Positions 12,001 to 23,000 of a stretch of DNA of 64,000 bases are shown in pieces (the first letter of the stretch is position 1; every line of letters starts with the position of its first letter). The notes under the pieces were generated by a model. That model ran no database searches and had not been told where the DNA came from. It saw only the letters and a list, made by a program, of their open reading frames with translations. The DNA is from Paraspadella gotoi (lineage: Eukaryota; Chaetognatha). The stretch lies in the NCBI GenBank assembly GCA_051294375.1, contig CM119263.1, positions 22,780,833-22,844,832 of the forward strand. The letters run 5' to 3'. The position numbers were made by a program, and so were the translations under genes.

Positions 12001-15000
12001 TTATGCAAGTTGACCAAATTATGCAAGTTGTATTGGCTTAGCTACTGGTAATGATTGAAAGATAATTGATTTATAGGTTTTTTCATAGATTTATAAGAAG
12101 TCTGTTATGATATGATTTGTTATGATCTTTTAATATCACAAATTGAAAATCAGAAAAAATAACCGTGATTTATCATCGGATTAGCTTATTACCGCTTAAT
12201 TATCGTAGGCAGATCTGACGTTGTTTGCTCAAACTTGTACTATCAAATGTGGCATAAATTTTATCTATTGGCGTATAGTTTAAGTATCAGTTGATTTTGT
12301 AAAAAGATTTATAGCTAACCTAATTAAAAAACAAACAAATTTTATGATTTCTTTAAAAAGAAAAAAATATAAGTAAAATATATTGTAACAATAATACATA
12401 AATAAAGAGTAAGACCACAATAATTAAATTTAAGTTACTAAAGGAAAAAAGTATAGTACATAAGAATAATCCCTCAATTTTAATTTTCCGAATTAAAAAA
12501 CCTTTTTTCCTTTACCGTTTTTCTCGTGGATTGCTACAAGGGATTTGAAGGATGCCTGGGCACGGGCAAGGCTGTATTGGCTTTTGGCTCCAAAAGTAAT
12601 CCGAGCTTTTCCTTTAACCAGCGTAGCAGCAATTTGTGTAATAACGGATTCTATGCTGTAGGCGCTGCTCCAACCCTTAAAATTTAACAGGAGAAAGTCA
12701 AAATAACCAGAAAAAAAGATAATAGAGAGAAGACTACATCTACCTTACGCTATAATACTTTTTCATCAATTTATGACTAAGTTTAACAAGACAGTAGCAA
12801 GCATCGACTAAAAGAATAATTTTTTTACTCGCCTGCTTTGTGAGAAGCTCCATACAAATGGCGCCACCAGCAAGTACATATCCACCGCTTACAACTGGGC
12901 TGATCACACGACAGAAAGGGGGTTCAAAGGGAAAGTTTTCTTTGAAAGTCATGTTAAGTAGAAGGGAATCTTTCCCTTCTTTCTCCTTAAACAAGGCGAG
13001 ATCGTTGTAGAGCGCACTATCTGGGTCGAAACTGAAAAAAAAAAACACAAAAAACCAAGATTATATTTTCATTTTAAGCTATTATCAAATTCTCATGTTA
13101 TATTTTAATTATGAATTTTATTCTATGTTTTTATGATTAATTATATACAAAAGTTTTATTATTAACCAAACTACCTTAACTCTAACCCACCCTTAATTAC
13201 CCTTAACCTTAAGGCCCCCAATTTTTGAATTTAAACCGAAACTTTTTGATAAGGTAATGTTATGGCAGCGAAAATAACTAAACGTATGGTGGACTAAAAT
13301 CCACCAACCGTCTCATCAGCGGCCATTGGTGCCAAAGCAAGTCATTCGCCTCCCAACCCAAAGGTCCGGGGTTCTAGCCCGGTGGTCGCTCTGGCAGTAA
13401 GAGGGACGGGGCGCTTAACCCGCCTGTAACATAGTGTTACAGCCTGATCCGAAGCTCAGGGACTGCTTATATTGAACGGTTCTGTCACTAACACATAATA
13501 ATTTACTGTCTCTTCAAAACGTTCACATATTATTTAAAGAATAAAAAATCGAAATTTTGGACGTATTTCTTTATACGAAAGACATAATTTTAAAAATATT
13601 TTTACAATTTCTGTCTAAAGTTTATTAAATTTTTTATTTAAAATTTCAAAAATTTTTTCAGTTATCTATTATGAACAAAATATTTGTTTTATCTTTTATT
13701 ATACATACTATATATGAAATTGGTACAACCAAATAAAAATTATATATGGGTAAATTATGGTTTAATGTTGACTACAACTTTTTGTTCTCTCTAATTTACA
13801 AAATCAACACAAAAAAGACACGTCAGTTCGTGGTGTTGCGATCCAGCGCCTCCTGGCGGACGCCCACATCAGTAACACCTGAACAACTTCGACATCAATC
13901 TGCGCATGTCAGTTCAGGCAGAGCGCGCCCCTTGGTATCCCCGCCAAATTGGCGCCGTGAACTCATATGATGCCATTACAACCTAGATCACCCGAGTGTG
14001 AGATACACAAAAAAGCTGGTAAACAGAGATGTTTTGGTCCAATAAGCCGCGTCAGACGTTTGTCAAAAATAGGCTCAGGAATGCCTTGACAGCTGTGGAA
14101 CGCAAATTGATAAGGTTACGATCTCTTTAATTTCTCTTTAATCCACAACCGTTCATCAGCGGCCATTTGGTGCGGAGCAAGTCATTCGCCTCCCAACCAA
14201 AGGTGTTACAGCCTGCATCCGCAACCTCAGGGACTGCTTTATATTGAACGGTCTTCTGGTCACTCCTAACGTAACAATAATTAGCTGTCTATTCTATCAC
14301 AAGTCAGTACTATTTATTATATAAGCTTTAAAACAGGGATATTGACAGGCGTCATATGGCTCCGAGACATGTTTTTTCCAGTTTTGCTTAATTTTTAGCA
14401 AATTTTTATAAAAAAATACTTCGCTTTTAGAATGAATCAATAATTTATTAACAAACTAATATTCTTCTGTTTAAAATTTTAACAAAATACATACGTATTA
14501 CTACGCGTTGTCTTGGGTGCAGGGAATCACTCTCGCTCGAGGGAACCGAAACAAAACGGGGGCGGAAAAAAAAGGATTGAAATTAGTATTTATATTGTAC
14601 AATGTACATTTTCCCGTCATTAATGAAGATATACCTGTACAATCTCATATTCCACTCGTAAAGCGAATCGTTAACTAATTCCACAGTGAAAATGTTTTTT
14701 TTGTAAGATTCTGATTTAAAGATATCTTTCAACTCCTTCATTAGCCTACAAAACAAAATTAATGCAAGATTAATGATTATTAATGATTATATATTTATTT
14801 AATGCTTTTAAAGCAGTAATGATGAAGTAACAGGAAACTACTAATACTACCAATCTGTCATTATGCCATAATTTATGGTGGACCAATATCCACCAATCGT
14901 TTATCAGCGGCCTTGGTCCAGGAGGCAAGTCATTTACCTCCCAACCCAAAGGACCGGGGTTCGAGCCCGGTGGCCGCCTAGCAGTTAAGAGGGACGAGGC

Positions 15001-17945
15001 GCTTAACCGGCCTGTAACACGGTGTCACAGCCTGATCGCAGCTCAGGGACTGCTTCTATTGAACGGTTCTGTCACGAACTCATTATTTCTGTCTCTGAAC
15101 CATGTCGATTGTGTAATGGATGGGAGACTATTATAATATTAATAATAATGTCTTCGAAAAAAGGCATACCTGTCAGTTCCTGAACGGAACCGGACACAGA
15201 TCCTCGTAAATAGTCTTGGCGTTGGGTCTGTTTTAATTTATCAAGAATTCCAGCATTTTCTTCATCAATACCTTCGTCCTTTCACCTAATAGAGGTGATT
15301 ATTGGTTATCAACTAAATAATAATATATATATTTATCTTAAAAAATTAGCTTCACAACACATGACCATAGACAGACGTATATGTCTTACCTTTTTCTCTT
15401 CCTCTTCCATTTCATAATGGAAAGCATCTTCCTCTTCAGCGTCCATCTCATCTTCAGAGGTTTCGTTCCACTTTCCACTCGCGATCCGTCATCTCCTCTG
15501 TCATAACCTGGAAAATATGACAACTGAATATGTTATAAGAAAGAAAATAAAATCGCCAAACGAATTTAGAAATTTCATTGCCAGCTGCGGAAATTATTTT
15601 CAATTCGTTTGGTAAGGATTTGTCTACAAATGTAACCTAAGTTTCTCTCTCCCTTTAAAATAAATCCCAGCTTGAACAAATAGCTGTTTCTTGAAGGCTC
15701 AAGCTTTTTTTATACAGACAGAATAATAATAGTATAGTTCCCGATGATTCTAACAGACCCTGTGCAGAAAAAACCTAAAAAAGAACCGCGCGCTCAATTC
15801 ATTCACTGATATAAAAAAAGAATAATATAATATATTTGCTTTGGAAAGTTCTCGCGCAGAAGATTTATTCTTGATCGTAACGCTCTTAGAAAAATCATGT
15901 TTTCTACTGACTCTTAAACCTAGAAAATTCCGTGATGCACGAGTTACTCAACTAAATTTGGTAAAAAATTTTTAAAGGGTGCTGTCCAGTAATGTTTACA
16001 CAGTTTGTTCTATTGATGCGCACTATAGAGTTGATACAGGTTTGTGACGTATAAAATGTGTATCTTGCAAAAATCGGGCCATCCGTTTAAGAGCAGAGAT
16101 CTTTTAAAATGAAATACTCTACCAGAAAGCTGAACAAAAAAAAATCTGATAGATATTTTATAATACTTTTATTAAAAATGAAAAAAAATTACACTGGACA
16201 TCCCGAGGGATAGCTGGATAACTGGATTACCCCAAATCTTTAAATAATAATGTTAAGGTTATAAAAACATACGATGAAAGACAAGTCCATGATTCTGAAG
16301 CTTTTATAAGGATTTCAAATGAGAGTTAAATGAAATGATCTCAAACTGTCGTTAAATTATCTGATAAAACAACTTCAGATTTTTCAAAAAATGTTTCAAT
16401 TGTATAAAAAGACGACTCCCTTAAGTATTAGATCGGGGAATACTTATTGTACTCTGCACTAGCATCAAAATACAAGGAGATGAATTTTATGAAATTGGTA
16501 CAACCAATATAAAAATTATCCATTCATTTAATAAATAAGCTATCTTGCCCCTGACTTTTGACAGGCTTTGGTTGTTTAAAACCTCCATCACTATTACAAG
16601 ATAATGACATAGCAATTTTTAATTTTTTTAAATTTTTTAAAAAATGTCTGGAATTTAAAGTTATGAAGTGGCGAATTTTTTTTGCACAGGACTGTACTTC
16701 GTTTCCCAACGCTACGTTCAGAATAAATCAGGGTTGGCATTAAAAAACCCACCCAAAAAAACCAAAAAAACCCAGCTAAAAATTTAAAAATTACCTAATT
16801 TTTTTAATATGAAACATTAAATTGTTGAAACAAAAATTTAAATCATATAAGATCTATTATTTTTATAAAGTTTAATATATAATTTAATGATAAAAAATAA
16901 CCCTAAACGTATGTTTTACATGTTTACTATCAGTATCACTTTCGTTGCTGGCTTCTGTACCATTTTCCTTATATTAAGTAATTCTAATCGTGAATCGCAA
17001 ATTATGTTAAGAGCAACACAATAATCAGTATATTTTTATATATTTTTATCAGTAATCACTTAAGAAGTATAAATATTTTAAATTTGTATATTAAAAAGAA
17101 ATAATATGACAGTCTGCTATCTATAATTTAAAAAAAAACCAAAAAAACCAAAAAAACCCAGGTTTTTGCCAACCCAGGAATAATTTCTACGTACAAGTAC
17201 GTTGCGCTATTTAATTTATAACCTTGCCCTTGAGCTCCACGGGGTCTTGAGGAATGTCCGCTAGGTCCTGGGCAGGATTCGTCTAATCTTGAAAGCTCTT
17301 CGGGGTGCGGCAGGCCGACTGATTTGCATAATTCATTTATCAGCAATTTCACTTGACGAGTAATCTGAAAAACGCATTTTCAACTTAAAGTAGTATTTTT
17401 AGACCAAGACACACTTGAGACTAAATGCAAAAAGTTAAAGTAAAACCAACCCTAAAATTTTCAGGAGATGTTTCTTGAAGCTTCGATAAGGCCGAGGAAA
17501 TCTGCACGTCGTCAGCATCTGAGTACCACATCGGTGGCATTTGGGGATAGGTTTCCTAAATGTAAGTAATTAACATTTTCGAACAGTGACCAACTTTTCT
17601 ATTACAAATATCCAAACTTATTTAAAGATTATTTTAAAATTGTATTCCAGGGATAATAGGAAGTTTTAATAACATAAAAATTCCATTTTCATAAGCTCAG
17701 TGGTTAAAAAGTCATTGAAAAAATTATTGATCGCTCTTTTGTTGCTAGATATGATATTAAAAAAAAGTATCATTACTTACTATGATGTTAGCATGAATAT
17801 CGTTTCTCTCTCCCTTTTTCCCAATAAATCTGCAAGTTATTTCATCGACAGAAGCAGAGATTATCTGGAATCGTGCGTGATTTCGGGGGAAGAGGCCCTC
17901 AAGAAGTTTGATATCTTGCTTCAGCGTTTGGAAACAAGCCATCAT
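9086..17945 (-). CDS. UBE2Q2: Ubiquitin-conjugating enzyme E2 Q (UBE2Q1/UBE2Q2 type)
   Basis: Nine exons on the - strand: 17945-17781, 17555-17451, 17364-17223, 15507-15390, 15278-15170, 14745-14635, 13031-12833, 12675-12516 and 9117-9086. They give about 380 residues, close to the 375 of human UBE2Q2. The N-terminal RWD-like part ([30 protein letters not shown]), an acidic linker ([14 protein letters not shown]), [16 protein letters not shown], and the E2 fold with catalytic Cys in [12 protein letters not shown] all match the family. The protein ends WFTPPKEEG, the expected UBE2Q C-terminus, on a tiny last exon 3.4 kb away. The role is ubiquitin transfer from E1 to substrates in cytosol and nucleus. 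The frame breaks by one base in exon 4 (near 15486) and again at the end of exon 5 (near 15170). Otherwise the phases fit. The intron 12832-12676 starts with GC. Start choice: ATG 17945, or 17942 directly after it. Confidence 0.92.
10170..10330. repeat. Minisatellite, TAATAATTGATTGATTGATG-type unit
   Basis: Near-perfect head-to-tail copies of a 20-28 base unit built of GTAATAATAATTGATTGATT. Looser relatives of the same motif occur at 7290-7480, and a related GATGCGATGATA motif occurs at 35290-35470 and 39310-39430. Confidence 0.9.
11268..11675 (+). mobile_element. SINE-B copy 1 (tRNA-Met-like head)
   Basis: A GC-rich unit of about 405 bases in AT-rich intron sequence. At 11322-11392 it has an A-box-like TGGCTCATTGAG, a D-arm-like TGGCT...AGCCA hairpin, a CTCATGA loop (anticodon CAT) and a B-box GGTTCAATCCC inside a 7-bp stem (ACCGGGT/ACCCGGT). 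It is followed by a tRNA-unrelated body with GGTTCCAAGCCCAGGACCC. The unit repeats immediately downstream. Family membership is supported by copies at 11676, 33318, 33630 and 47985. Confidence 0.85.
11676..11958 (+). mobile_element. SINE-B copy 2 (tandem, truncated at 3' end)
   Basis: Nearly identical to 11270-11553, starting 406 bases after it, and ending at GCGCCTTATCCACAG where the shared 3' part is missing. The near identity suggests recent insertion or tandem duplication. Confidence 0.85.
13284..13517 (+). mobile_element. SINE-A copy 1 (tRNA-Gly-like head)
   Basis: A unit of about 233 bases inside a UBE2Q intron. It begins with a small palindrome (GGTGGACTAAAATCCACC). A tRNA-like head follows at 13319-13390 (CTCCCAA anticodon-loop-like sequence, GGTTCTAGCCC B-box variant). 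The body contains CGCTTAACCCGCCTGTAACA and ends near CACTAACACATAATAATT and CTGTCTCT. Other copies exist on both strands. Confidence 0.85.
13805..13985 (+). other. Possible coding relic in a UBE2Q intron
   Basis: A GC-richer island in AT-rich intron. It reads as protein-like in two frames joined by one shift: [13 protein letters not shown], then [15 protein letters not shown] to [14 protein letters not shown] do not recognise it. It may be a fragment of a mobile element or processed gene. Confidence 0.25.
14138..14292 (+). mobile_element. SINE-A copy 2 (internally deleted)
   Basis: It carries the family head (CAGCGGCCATTTGGTGCGGA, GTCATTCGCCTCCCAACC), then jumps directly to GTGTTACAGCCTG and the 3' end. 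The T-arm-like part and about 60 bases of body are missing. Confidence 0.8.
14873..15102 (+). mobile_element. SINE-A copy 3
   Basis: The copy with the best-preserved tRNA-like head (14907-14977). It has a perfect B-box GGTTCGAGCCC at 14958-14968, a CCGGG/CCCGG stem, and TGGCCGC, which pairs with the GCGGCCA seen in sibling copies as a 7-bp acceptor-like stem. It ends in GGTTCTGTCACGAACTCATT. Confidence 0.85.
16385..16612 (+). repeat. Dispersed repeat (contiguous form of 6839-7163)
   Basis: Lies in the third UBE2Q intron (15508-17222). It carries both halves of the repeat in the order ATGTTTCAATTGTAT... then GGTACAACCAATATAAAAAT. A short third copy of the middle part occurs at 13708-13747. 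The rest of this intron is AT-rich without a supported feature. Confidence 0.75.
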
Positions 17946-19855
17946 CCCATGGACCTAAATCAAATCAATAAATTAGCAGAACCCTGAGGGTCATGATGGC
18001 ATTAATGTATAGAATTATTCAATGTCATTGAGAGTGTGCTTACGTTATCCATCGATTGAAAAGAAACTCATGCTCTCGCGTAGTTTTTAAAGATGATCAG
18101 TTAGGGAAGACAAGTGAGTTAGTAAAAACTAAGATTGTTTTAGTTACCTGGAAGTTGCACACGAGAGCCAATTCAAGCACGAATTAGGTAGGAGTATTTC
18201 GTTGACTGTCAAACTTGAAGCTGAAGTTGAAAGGAATTGCTTATGGAATGTCATAAATTTAATCATGAGAAGAGCAAACAATACAACATGGAATTCTGTA
18301 AAAATAAAATAAAAAAATCTAAGTTATGGCCATTAACGTCGCACAAAATTTAAAACAAAGACCAAAAGAGGAAATTTGTAAGAAATAAAGGAGATGCTCG
18401 TTGTTTTTCTATAAATTTGAGAATTATCGTGATTTTTTCGTAATTTCGTGTCATTTCTTTTCAGCGAGAGGAATTTTTAGCTTAGGAATAAAGAAATGGT
18501 AGTTAATAATGATAATCGGTGGTTCGTGTCTGGCACAGCTGAAGAGAGCAGACTAACGCCAGTCAGTTCAACGCTGAGATCAGAAGAGAAGAGAAGAAGA
18601 GAAGAGAGACAGACCCTGAATCTTGATGCTGTACAAGACTAAACCCTCTCGAAAAGCCAACTGCAACAAACATATACTAAAATTAATAACCACAAAAATA
18701 AATTCTGTCCGAAAAATTAGAAATTCCTTTTTCGAATGTAGTATATAGGCGTCCATCGCAATTCCGATAAGGTTTTGTGTTTTGATACTTAGGAAAAAAC
18801 TTGCCTAGTAAACATCATGGTAATTATAATGATAATGTAAAAGTCCTGACGACCATCAATAATTCCTAAATCCAAGTCTGAGAATCGTATTAAGAATCTA
18901 ACGATTTCAAAATATACAAACAAAAATTGTCACAACAAATTAGACAAATTACCAAAATGAATATACCAATTTCCGAAAAAAGAAATTATCAATTCATTCT
19001 ATTAACTAAGTTGTTAAATCCGAATGCCTTTTCTTCCCTAAAATGAAATACGGATTTATAATAGGGAAAGTAGAATGTATAATATTGCCCTTCTTTTGCT
19101 GAAACAATTCTCATTTATTCTGTGAATCTTAATAAATAATCGTAAACGAGTATAAATCTATCAAAAAACAATAATCCTTATAAAAACAATCAGCATCGAG
19201 AATAATTAAAATTGAATATCCTCGCAGTGATTCATGGAAGACTAGTCCTGGGTTCTCACAAAAAAGCCCGGCCATTCTGGCTCGCCTCACACTCCTCCTT
19301 CGGTGATGCCCGCTCGCGTGGCGCGGGGATCTCGCGTATTATGAGCACGCGCTGGCGACGAGGAGGACGAAGGAGAACATGGTGCCAATGCCTGGGACTC
19401 ACGTCGTCTCCCCTCCACTTAGGGAAACCGCGTCTCTTCCTTCCTATCGCCACGGCGCCCATGACGCTTTTGACGTCTTAACGTTGATTCTTAAAAATCC
19501 TGGTCCTTGAGTCGAGGCGTTCGACGTCTGTTCACCAACTCGTTTCGCCTTTTAATTTTTTGCCAATCGTCACTCGTTAATCCTCTTATAAGAAGAAATA
19601 CCAAATTGAAAATGGGCCAGTTTTTTCAACATCCTCGAAGATTTGTGGTTTTCACTGTCTCTGCTCATTTCGGAAGGAAAAGACGAGACTGATGATGTAC
19701 TTTGATTTCAGTTATTATTCAGCTATTACTCTGGCATAAACGTAGGATAAATCACGATCGTCAAACAGAATGCAATCAACGTAATTTAAGGTAAGTATTA
19801 TTTACTAATATTTAAGTATTTTAAAAAAAAAAATTAATGTTAGCACACTTTTCAG
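17946..19855. promoter_or_regulatory. Divergent intergenic/promoter region between UBE2Q and formin
   Basis: About 1.9 kb separates the UBE2Q start (17945, - strand) from the first plausible formin leader exon. Most is AT-rich, but 19240-19470 is clearly richer in GC and CpG (many CGC/GCG words) and is open in both directions without protein-like sequence. It is the best candidate for the formin promoter or a shared CpG-rich promoter. This is inferred from position and composition only. Confidence 0.4.
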
Positions 19856-20065
19856 CAGACTGGTGCTATAAAAATTGTTATGGAAAACGGCTCCAACGAA
19901 CACTTTTTTAATGTTTCGCACGTCCATTATGCCTTTATTTTCATATCGAGAAGGTGAGTCGACTGTTAAATCCTTAAGTTTAAAATCATCGTATTTACTA
20001 TATTTGATTGAACCGCTTGCAGCCGATATGTACAATAACACCATCCATGTCCATGACCGTATATC
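19856..20065 (+). other. Likely 5' UTR exons of the formin gene
   Basis: A block at 19856-19953 is flanked by ttttcag and by a strong donor (GAGAAG then gtgagt). A second exon starts at 20023 after gcttgcag and contains the formin ATG at 20066. In-frame stops make the first block non-coding with respect to the formin frame. There may be further upstream leader sequence. Confidence 0.45.
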
Positions 20066-23000
20066 ATGTCATTCGAACCGCGAAGAAGATTGATCCAGTC
20101 GTACTATTCGGTAAGCCATTTGCCGTTTGTCATTGCTTAAAATTGTATTGATTGATAGTATTATTATTCAGAACCGAGGAGAATTATTTGTGGGTTCCTC
20201 GCCCTTGCCGAGTTATTGGAGAGCTCCTCCCCTTGACTATTCCAACGAGGTTTACGAATTTCTGCGAAGGAGTTTCGAGAAAGAGGAGGAAGTTTGCACC
20301 TGCCATCAATACTATCATAGTACGCGGAACCCGCAGCCGTTGGCACCGGCGGGCGGGTATCCGCTAACTCCCCCGTCAAGCTTGACGCACGGAGCCAGGA
20401 GAAAAGGCCATAGAAGAAGCGTTTCCTATGGTGGTCACATAATTGTCGACAAACCATTCATTAGAGAAAGAATGGGGAATGCGCAAGGAAGCGAAGGAAA
20501 GTCGGGCAAGAAGGAGAAGGGAAGCAAGAAAGATAAACGGGGACATTTCGAAGCTCAGGTTCAGGTATGATAGCAATGATAGATACAATTTTAGTAACTG
20601 CGGTTCCGTCCATACCCCTCACGGCAAAATTTTACTTTCGCCGACCGGGGTTTTGGTGTTTTTAAAAAAAATTATTTAAAAATATTTAATTTAAAAAAAA
20701 TAAATTATTACCTAATTATTTTAACCCTAAACTACCTTTAAATAATTTTTAACCCTAACCCCCTTCTAACCCCGGTCGGCGAAAGTAAAATTAACCCCAC
20801 CACGTTACATTAGGATTCAAACACGCCTACTCGTTATGCTCCCGGATTTGAAGCAGAACAGTTTCGGAATTCGACTCGACTTGACGAGGCTTATAGTAGA
20901 GTGCACGGGGCTCCCATAAGAGAGCCACCGGTTACTTTACGCGAATCACAGCGGGGTAGAAAAAGTCCTGTTTCGGAGCGTAAATCGCCAAGCGCCGCCG
21001 CGGCTCGTGCAGAACGCGCAGAGCGCGAGCGCTTGGAACGTGACCGCGCCATTCAGCAGCAGCAACTTCAGCAAAGTCAGCAAGTGCCGTCAATGGAAGG
21101 TGATGATCCACGTGGAAAACATCTGCATATTTCTAGCGCACCGTCTCCTGTGCACGACGCTGTCATTCACCGCTCCCCTTATGTTGTGGGGCCAGTCGAG
21201 AATATCAACAATGACCTTAAAATGTCGTCTTCCTCCTCTGGCGAAGCCTTCGTAACTCCAGTTGACAAGAGTCCCGTCTCGTACGTATCTGCAAAATCGT
21301 TGACCAGTCCGAAGACAGTAGATGATGTGGAAACTTATCAAGTTAGACAAATTGAACTGGCTCCTCACCAAGCAATAGGGTATTACGTCTGTAATTTTTC
21401 CTCATTTTCCAACACAAGACTAAAAAAAAATGTTACTCGTTTTATTCAGAGTGGCGGAAAATCAAATTGAGCGCGGGGATGCTGGACTCAAAATTGATGC
21501 TGGAGATGCGAGCGGAAAACCGGGCCTTTCTCCTAGACCATCCAGGTCTTTTTCACGGACTCCGTCTCCAGGTAACCGCTGGGCGTGGTTCAATTGATAG
21601 TTAACATTCGAGATTATCGTAAAACGTAAAAATAATCTTCCAGGTAAGAGCGAACGTCGGCCGATTGAACGACTACATAGTCGCGAATCGTTAAACAAAG
21701 AAAAAGTCTCCCGAGAAAAGAGTCCGGGTGCAACACAACGCCGAGAATCTTGGAGAGAGCGTAGTAAAAGTCCGGGAAGTCGACGAGCCGCGCGAAATTC
21801 TCGTGCAGATTCCGAGGATAGCTTCGAAGGTCTGGTCGACGGCAATCCGCTCAGCCCAAGCCTTCGTCGTCGGCGGTTTCACGAACGAAAAATCCCGATC
21901 ACTCGAAGATCTTCGTCAATGTCCATCGGCGATCCCACGGACATTTATAGAGCAGTCAAGCCCTATAAGAGTGTCGACCATGCTTACGAAAGGGAAAAGA
22001 AAACCATAATGGTTACTGATCTCGACAACGCCGAAGTTCAAATGACCAAAGCGACACGGTCAACTCCAAACCTCAGCGAACTTGCATGGGCTAAAGAGGT
22101 CGTTAGTGCCGGCTTCCAAGCTGCAACGCAATCTAAGTCAAAAGATTTTAACTCTGCATCTTCTTTGGTGTCTCTAAAGAATCCTGTTGGAGGAGTTGAA
22201 ACTGTGGATGGCGAAAATCTAAACGGAGGAGAGCGAGAAGGAAACAAAACGTCGGAGAACGAAGGCGACGCAAAGCCTTCCTCACCCAAACGCAGAGGCG
22301 AAAATTTCGAGATTTCTTCAGGAACTGTCAAAAATAAGGAAGATAGTCCTTCACCCGCTTCCTCGAAAGCTCCACTCAAATCAGCTTCTGCTTCGCAGGC
22401 ACGTCAAATCTCTTAAATTCTTTACATTAAGCCTTGTTTTTAAACCGAAGTATCCCCCAAATTTTTTTCACAGCTTGAGATTGAAAAGCACGTATCTAAA
22501 CCAGCGTTTATTCCGGAAAAGGTAGATTTCAAACAGCTGGAAAAGTTTGAAGGTGCCATGTTGGTCAACTGGTTTTCTACGGCCTTTGAAGGAGACGTCT
22601 ACATTTCGCAAAGGCTAACCTCAGATGATTTAAAGGTTAAACAAAAAGTAGATACGTATTAAGTGCTACAATCAGACTTAGATTATGTTAATTAGGATTT
22701 TTTTATTAAACAGGTGATATCAACTCAGTTTTGTACTCATCTCATGGCTGCTGGTGTTCTCAAACCTTTAGAATCAGAAGGTGGAGCTCAAAGACGTGGC
22801 GTTTTTCGCATGGACGAGATGTATCACTGGGCACGTTCTGAGGTTCAACGGCGCCTGTCCATCTCCTCAGATACGACGCCCTCAAAAATAGACGTCTCGC
22901 AGTGGCCACCAGCTGTGGCATCCTTGCTAGTAGCGGAGAAGGAAAAACAATTGCTGGAAGTCGGCAAGTTGAAGAAAGATAAAATGGAAGCTTTCGGAAA

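Larger units (their letters stand above)
9118..12515 (-). other. Last intron of UBE2Q, repeat-filled
   Basis: This 3.4-kb intron holds a copy of a dispersed repeat (9265-9405), a minisatellite (10170-10330) and a tandem pair of SINE-B (11268-11958). Apart from these it is AT-rich with no supported exon. The frame running past the exon-8 donor to a stop at 12493 is intron read-through. Confidence 0.7.

Noticed and set aside
12493-12515. UBE2Q ending with a stop at 12493
   Set aside because: The family C-terminus WFTPPKEEG is encoded by a separate exon at 9086-9117 in exact phase. The frame to 12493 is intron read-through.
13319-13390. Functional tRNA gene
   Set aside because: The anticodon stem is degenerate, the T-loop is shifted, and the sequence is one of many SINE heads with a conserved non-tRNA body.
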